Origin: Calendula officinalis
Taxonomy: Eukaryota > Streptophyta > Magnoliopsida > Asterales > Asteraceae
Assembly (NCBI GenBank): GCA_963853835.1
Contig: OY970824.1
Location: forward strand, 67,102,884 to 67,166,883
Reading direction: 5' to 3'
DNA: 64,000 nt
Shown: positions 61,958 through 64,000 of the stretch, piece by piece
How positions within the stretch are numbered: position 1 is the first letter of the stretch
Layout: every line of letters starts with the position of its first letter
Translations under genes and position numbers: made by a program
The notes under the pieces: generated by a model
Database searches by the model: none
Told to the model about the DNA's origin: nothing
Seen by the model: the letters and a program-made list of their open reading frames with translations, nothing else

Positions 61958-63984
61958 CTAACATACTTTACAGCTCTTTCTACAATTTCCAGGAGCATCA
62001 TCAGAGCCAATCATATAAGGACCATTTTTGTCACATTCGCCACGAGCAGCCCATTCAGGACAATTTACGTTTTCGTCCCTACAATCTTGTGTTTTACTTG
62101 CAGTAACTCGTTTATGATCAAAACTCCTAACATGTATCCATTTTGTTGCTACCCATTTCTCGCCTTTTATAATAGGGCATCCCCCATGCAAACTTGAAGG
62201 GTCAATTGTAGCATTAGGATGAAGATTAAAAAACAATAGAGCATCTCCCTTATTGGGTTTGACTGCAAACTCAACATAGAGAATAGTCAACTGTTTGGAT
62301 ATGATTTGGTTAATCTTTATTTTGGTACGTAATTTTGATACTTTGTATTGTGGAATTCTTTTTATACACAATGATCCATAAGAAAGTTACATGTTTGACT
62401 CTCAAAAGTCAACCAGGGATTGTACACCTCAATGTTGAAAATAAGGTTCTGTGCAATAAAACAGTCTATTTACTTGAAAATAGACTAATAATGATTTGGA
62501 TCCTGTTGTAATTCCAACGGGTCGAATTTGAAAATTTGACTAATAATGAAATGGGTCGAGTAGGTCAGTCGGATTGAAAGTAGTCCAAAGTATTTTTTGA
62601 ACATGTTCAACCTCCTAAACCGATTCGTTCTAAATAACCATAATTACTTTAAAAACATACGTTTTGTAATAATATTTAATAAATTGATTATTTTTTAATT
62701 AAAGACCCATTTTGAATTTGACACTGTATCGAAAATGACCCATATTAACATACCAACATAACCATTTCTTGCGCACTCAGAATCATCATCGCTTTTCGGT
62801 TGAGATTCTTTCATCTGGAGACCATAAAAGATCCAATTAAAACAAGAAAACAAAAGCAAACGACAATAAAACAAAAAAGTATAGTTAATATTTAGTAAAT
62901 AAAACATACCTCTGATTGAGGAAATACAGTCTCACCACCTTCTTCAACATTAGACAAATACATAAGTACAGTTGCTATCCTATGACCACCTAATGCTTGA
63001 TTTGTCTTATCTTGGAAGTAATCCCAATGTGGTAAGTATTTTTGACCATTTTCATAATGCAATACTTGAATAGCCTCACCATTTTCTATAGGAAGAAATG
63101 TCCAAACCGAAATCCTTGATTCTATACGCCCAACTATTTCATCCTTTAAAGAAAACCAAAAAATTTAGCACAAGCATTAGGTATTTGATTTCTCCGGCTT
63201 ATGTGCTTATTAGAATTTTGAAAAGATGACAAGCCTGGCTTATAAGTTAATTGGTGATTTCAAAAGCTAATAAACACATTTTTTCCAGCTTATGAGCTTA
63301 TCAATATGGGCTTAAGTAAGTTATAAGCTCTTAAGCCGGAAAAAAATGAGCTTATCAGCTATTCACAAGTAATCCCATAAGATGGAAAATAAAGCTAATC
63401 TAAACACCCTACACATCTTAACATATAAAAGTTAGATGATCAATATTACTTTTGGGGTCACATAAATAGTAGCTTGCTGATAAATTTATATAAAGACTAG
63501 ATAGGTAACGTGCACAAAGCATCGGTTTAATTGAATTAAAACAAATTTAACAGTTTGGGTAAAAAGTTTGGCTTACTCTACGTTCATTTATAGCAAAAGT
63601 AACACAAATATTTCGATAATAAGCTGTTGGCTGAATTTTTAATCTTTTCTGTTTAGAGAAAATGTCAAATAAATTATAATGTAGTATAGATTAACAAAAT
63701 TGAAGCTTTTGCTGACCTTAGCTTTCCTTATAAACATGCCCTTGCTGGTACGAACCGTACTTTCTATGCTTTTACCGGTTTTAACATCAACAACCATAGA
63801 TTTGTTGAGCTTATCTCTTGCCTAATCACCATAAATCAAAATCAAATTAGCAACAACAACAATAATACAAACAAAGCAATATTTTATTATGGGTTTATAA
63901 AAGTAAAAAGAAACATGATGACCAACCACTTCAATGAGATGATCACACTCTTCATCTGTTAAAAAGTTTGTGTACAAGAACGCT
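61958..63984 (-). CDS. P4H: Prolyl 4-hydroxylase with C-terminal ShK-like domain, 5' exons beyond the window
   Basis: Exons seen: 63927-63984 (acceptor at 63985 inferred), 63717-63821, 62910-63143, 62754-62814, 61958-62262. They read ...RAFLYTNFLTDEECDHLIEV / ARDKLNKSMVVD / DEIVGRIESRISVWTFLPIENGEAIQVLHYENGQKYLPHWDYF / ...CARNGYV / VKPNKGDALLFFNLHPNATIDPSSLHGGCPIIKGEKWVATKW. HWD and the later LHGG His are the Fe(II) ligands, and the Lys of KW binds 2-oxoglutarate. The last about 40 residues have the six Cys of a ShK-like motif (C..C..C..C..C..C ending CRKSCKVC). Such ER/Golgi enzymes hydroxylate proline in cell-wall glycoproteins such as extensins. The N-terminal anchor and first exons lie to the right of the window. 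Confidence 0.93.
63170..63415. mobile_element. Foldback MITE in prolyl hydroxylase intron
   Basis: Inverted sets of CTTATAAGC, AGCTTAT and CCGGAAAAAA blocks, with ends GGTATTTGATTTCTCCGG and AATCTAAACACCC. Resembles widespread AAGCTTAT-rich plant MITEs. About 245 bp. Confidence 0.6.
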
Positions 63985-64000
63985 CTGCATATCCCAAACA

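Overview
The window is nuclear DNA of a flowering plant: long AT-rich spacers, GT-AG introns, LTR retrotransposons, Helitron ends and many MITEs, with a few conserved plant genes between them. The gene families fit a eudicot. An asterid such as a composite is my guess, but nothing here proves it. There is one 200-base assembly gap (7150-7349).

Layout. 1-6275: 3' part of a Ty3/gypsy chromovirus (gag end, protease, RT, RNase H, integrase, chromodomain) and its 2.3 kb 3' LTR. 6276-9888: a repeat-rich block whose core looks like a 3 kb Helitron (6877-9888) carrying intron-containing pieces of a mitochondrial carrier gene, itself hit by a Harbinger MITE and a hAT element. 10279-11584: a three-exon B12D-type mitochondrial protein gene (minus). 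13434-23148: a 21-exon SIN3-like co-repressor gene (minus, 1,213 aa); intron 12 holds two unusual elements set in (TA)n tracts. 26492-58851: a tandem array of three ABCB (MDR/P-glycoprotein-like) transporter genes, all minus. The copy at 58851-53091 is full length but has a damaged second Walker A. The copy at 49385-43750 looks intact. The copy at 38405-26492 is a pseudogene split in exon 4 by a gag-less Ty1/copia element with a clear 5 bp target duplication. 60214-60562: a frameshifted 5' fragment of a plant coiled-coil protein gene. 61958 to the right edge: the C-terminal exons of a prolyl 4-hydroxylase with a ShK-like tail (minus).

How it fits together. The ABCB array is the main gene cluster. 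All copies share one seven-exon structure, and parts of the two nucleotide-binding domains have been homogenised between copies, including a 519 bp apparently identical tract between the intact gene and the dead one. The B12D, SIN3-like and prolyl hydroxylase genes are unrelated neighbours. Most sequence outside genes, and much intron sequence, is transposon-derived. Exon coordinates were built by hand from splice consensus, reading frame and agreement with remembered family proteins or between paralogues, so boundaries are predictions.
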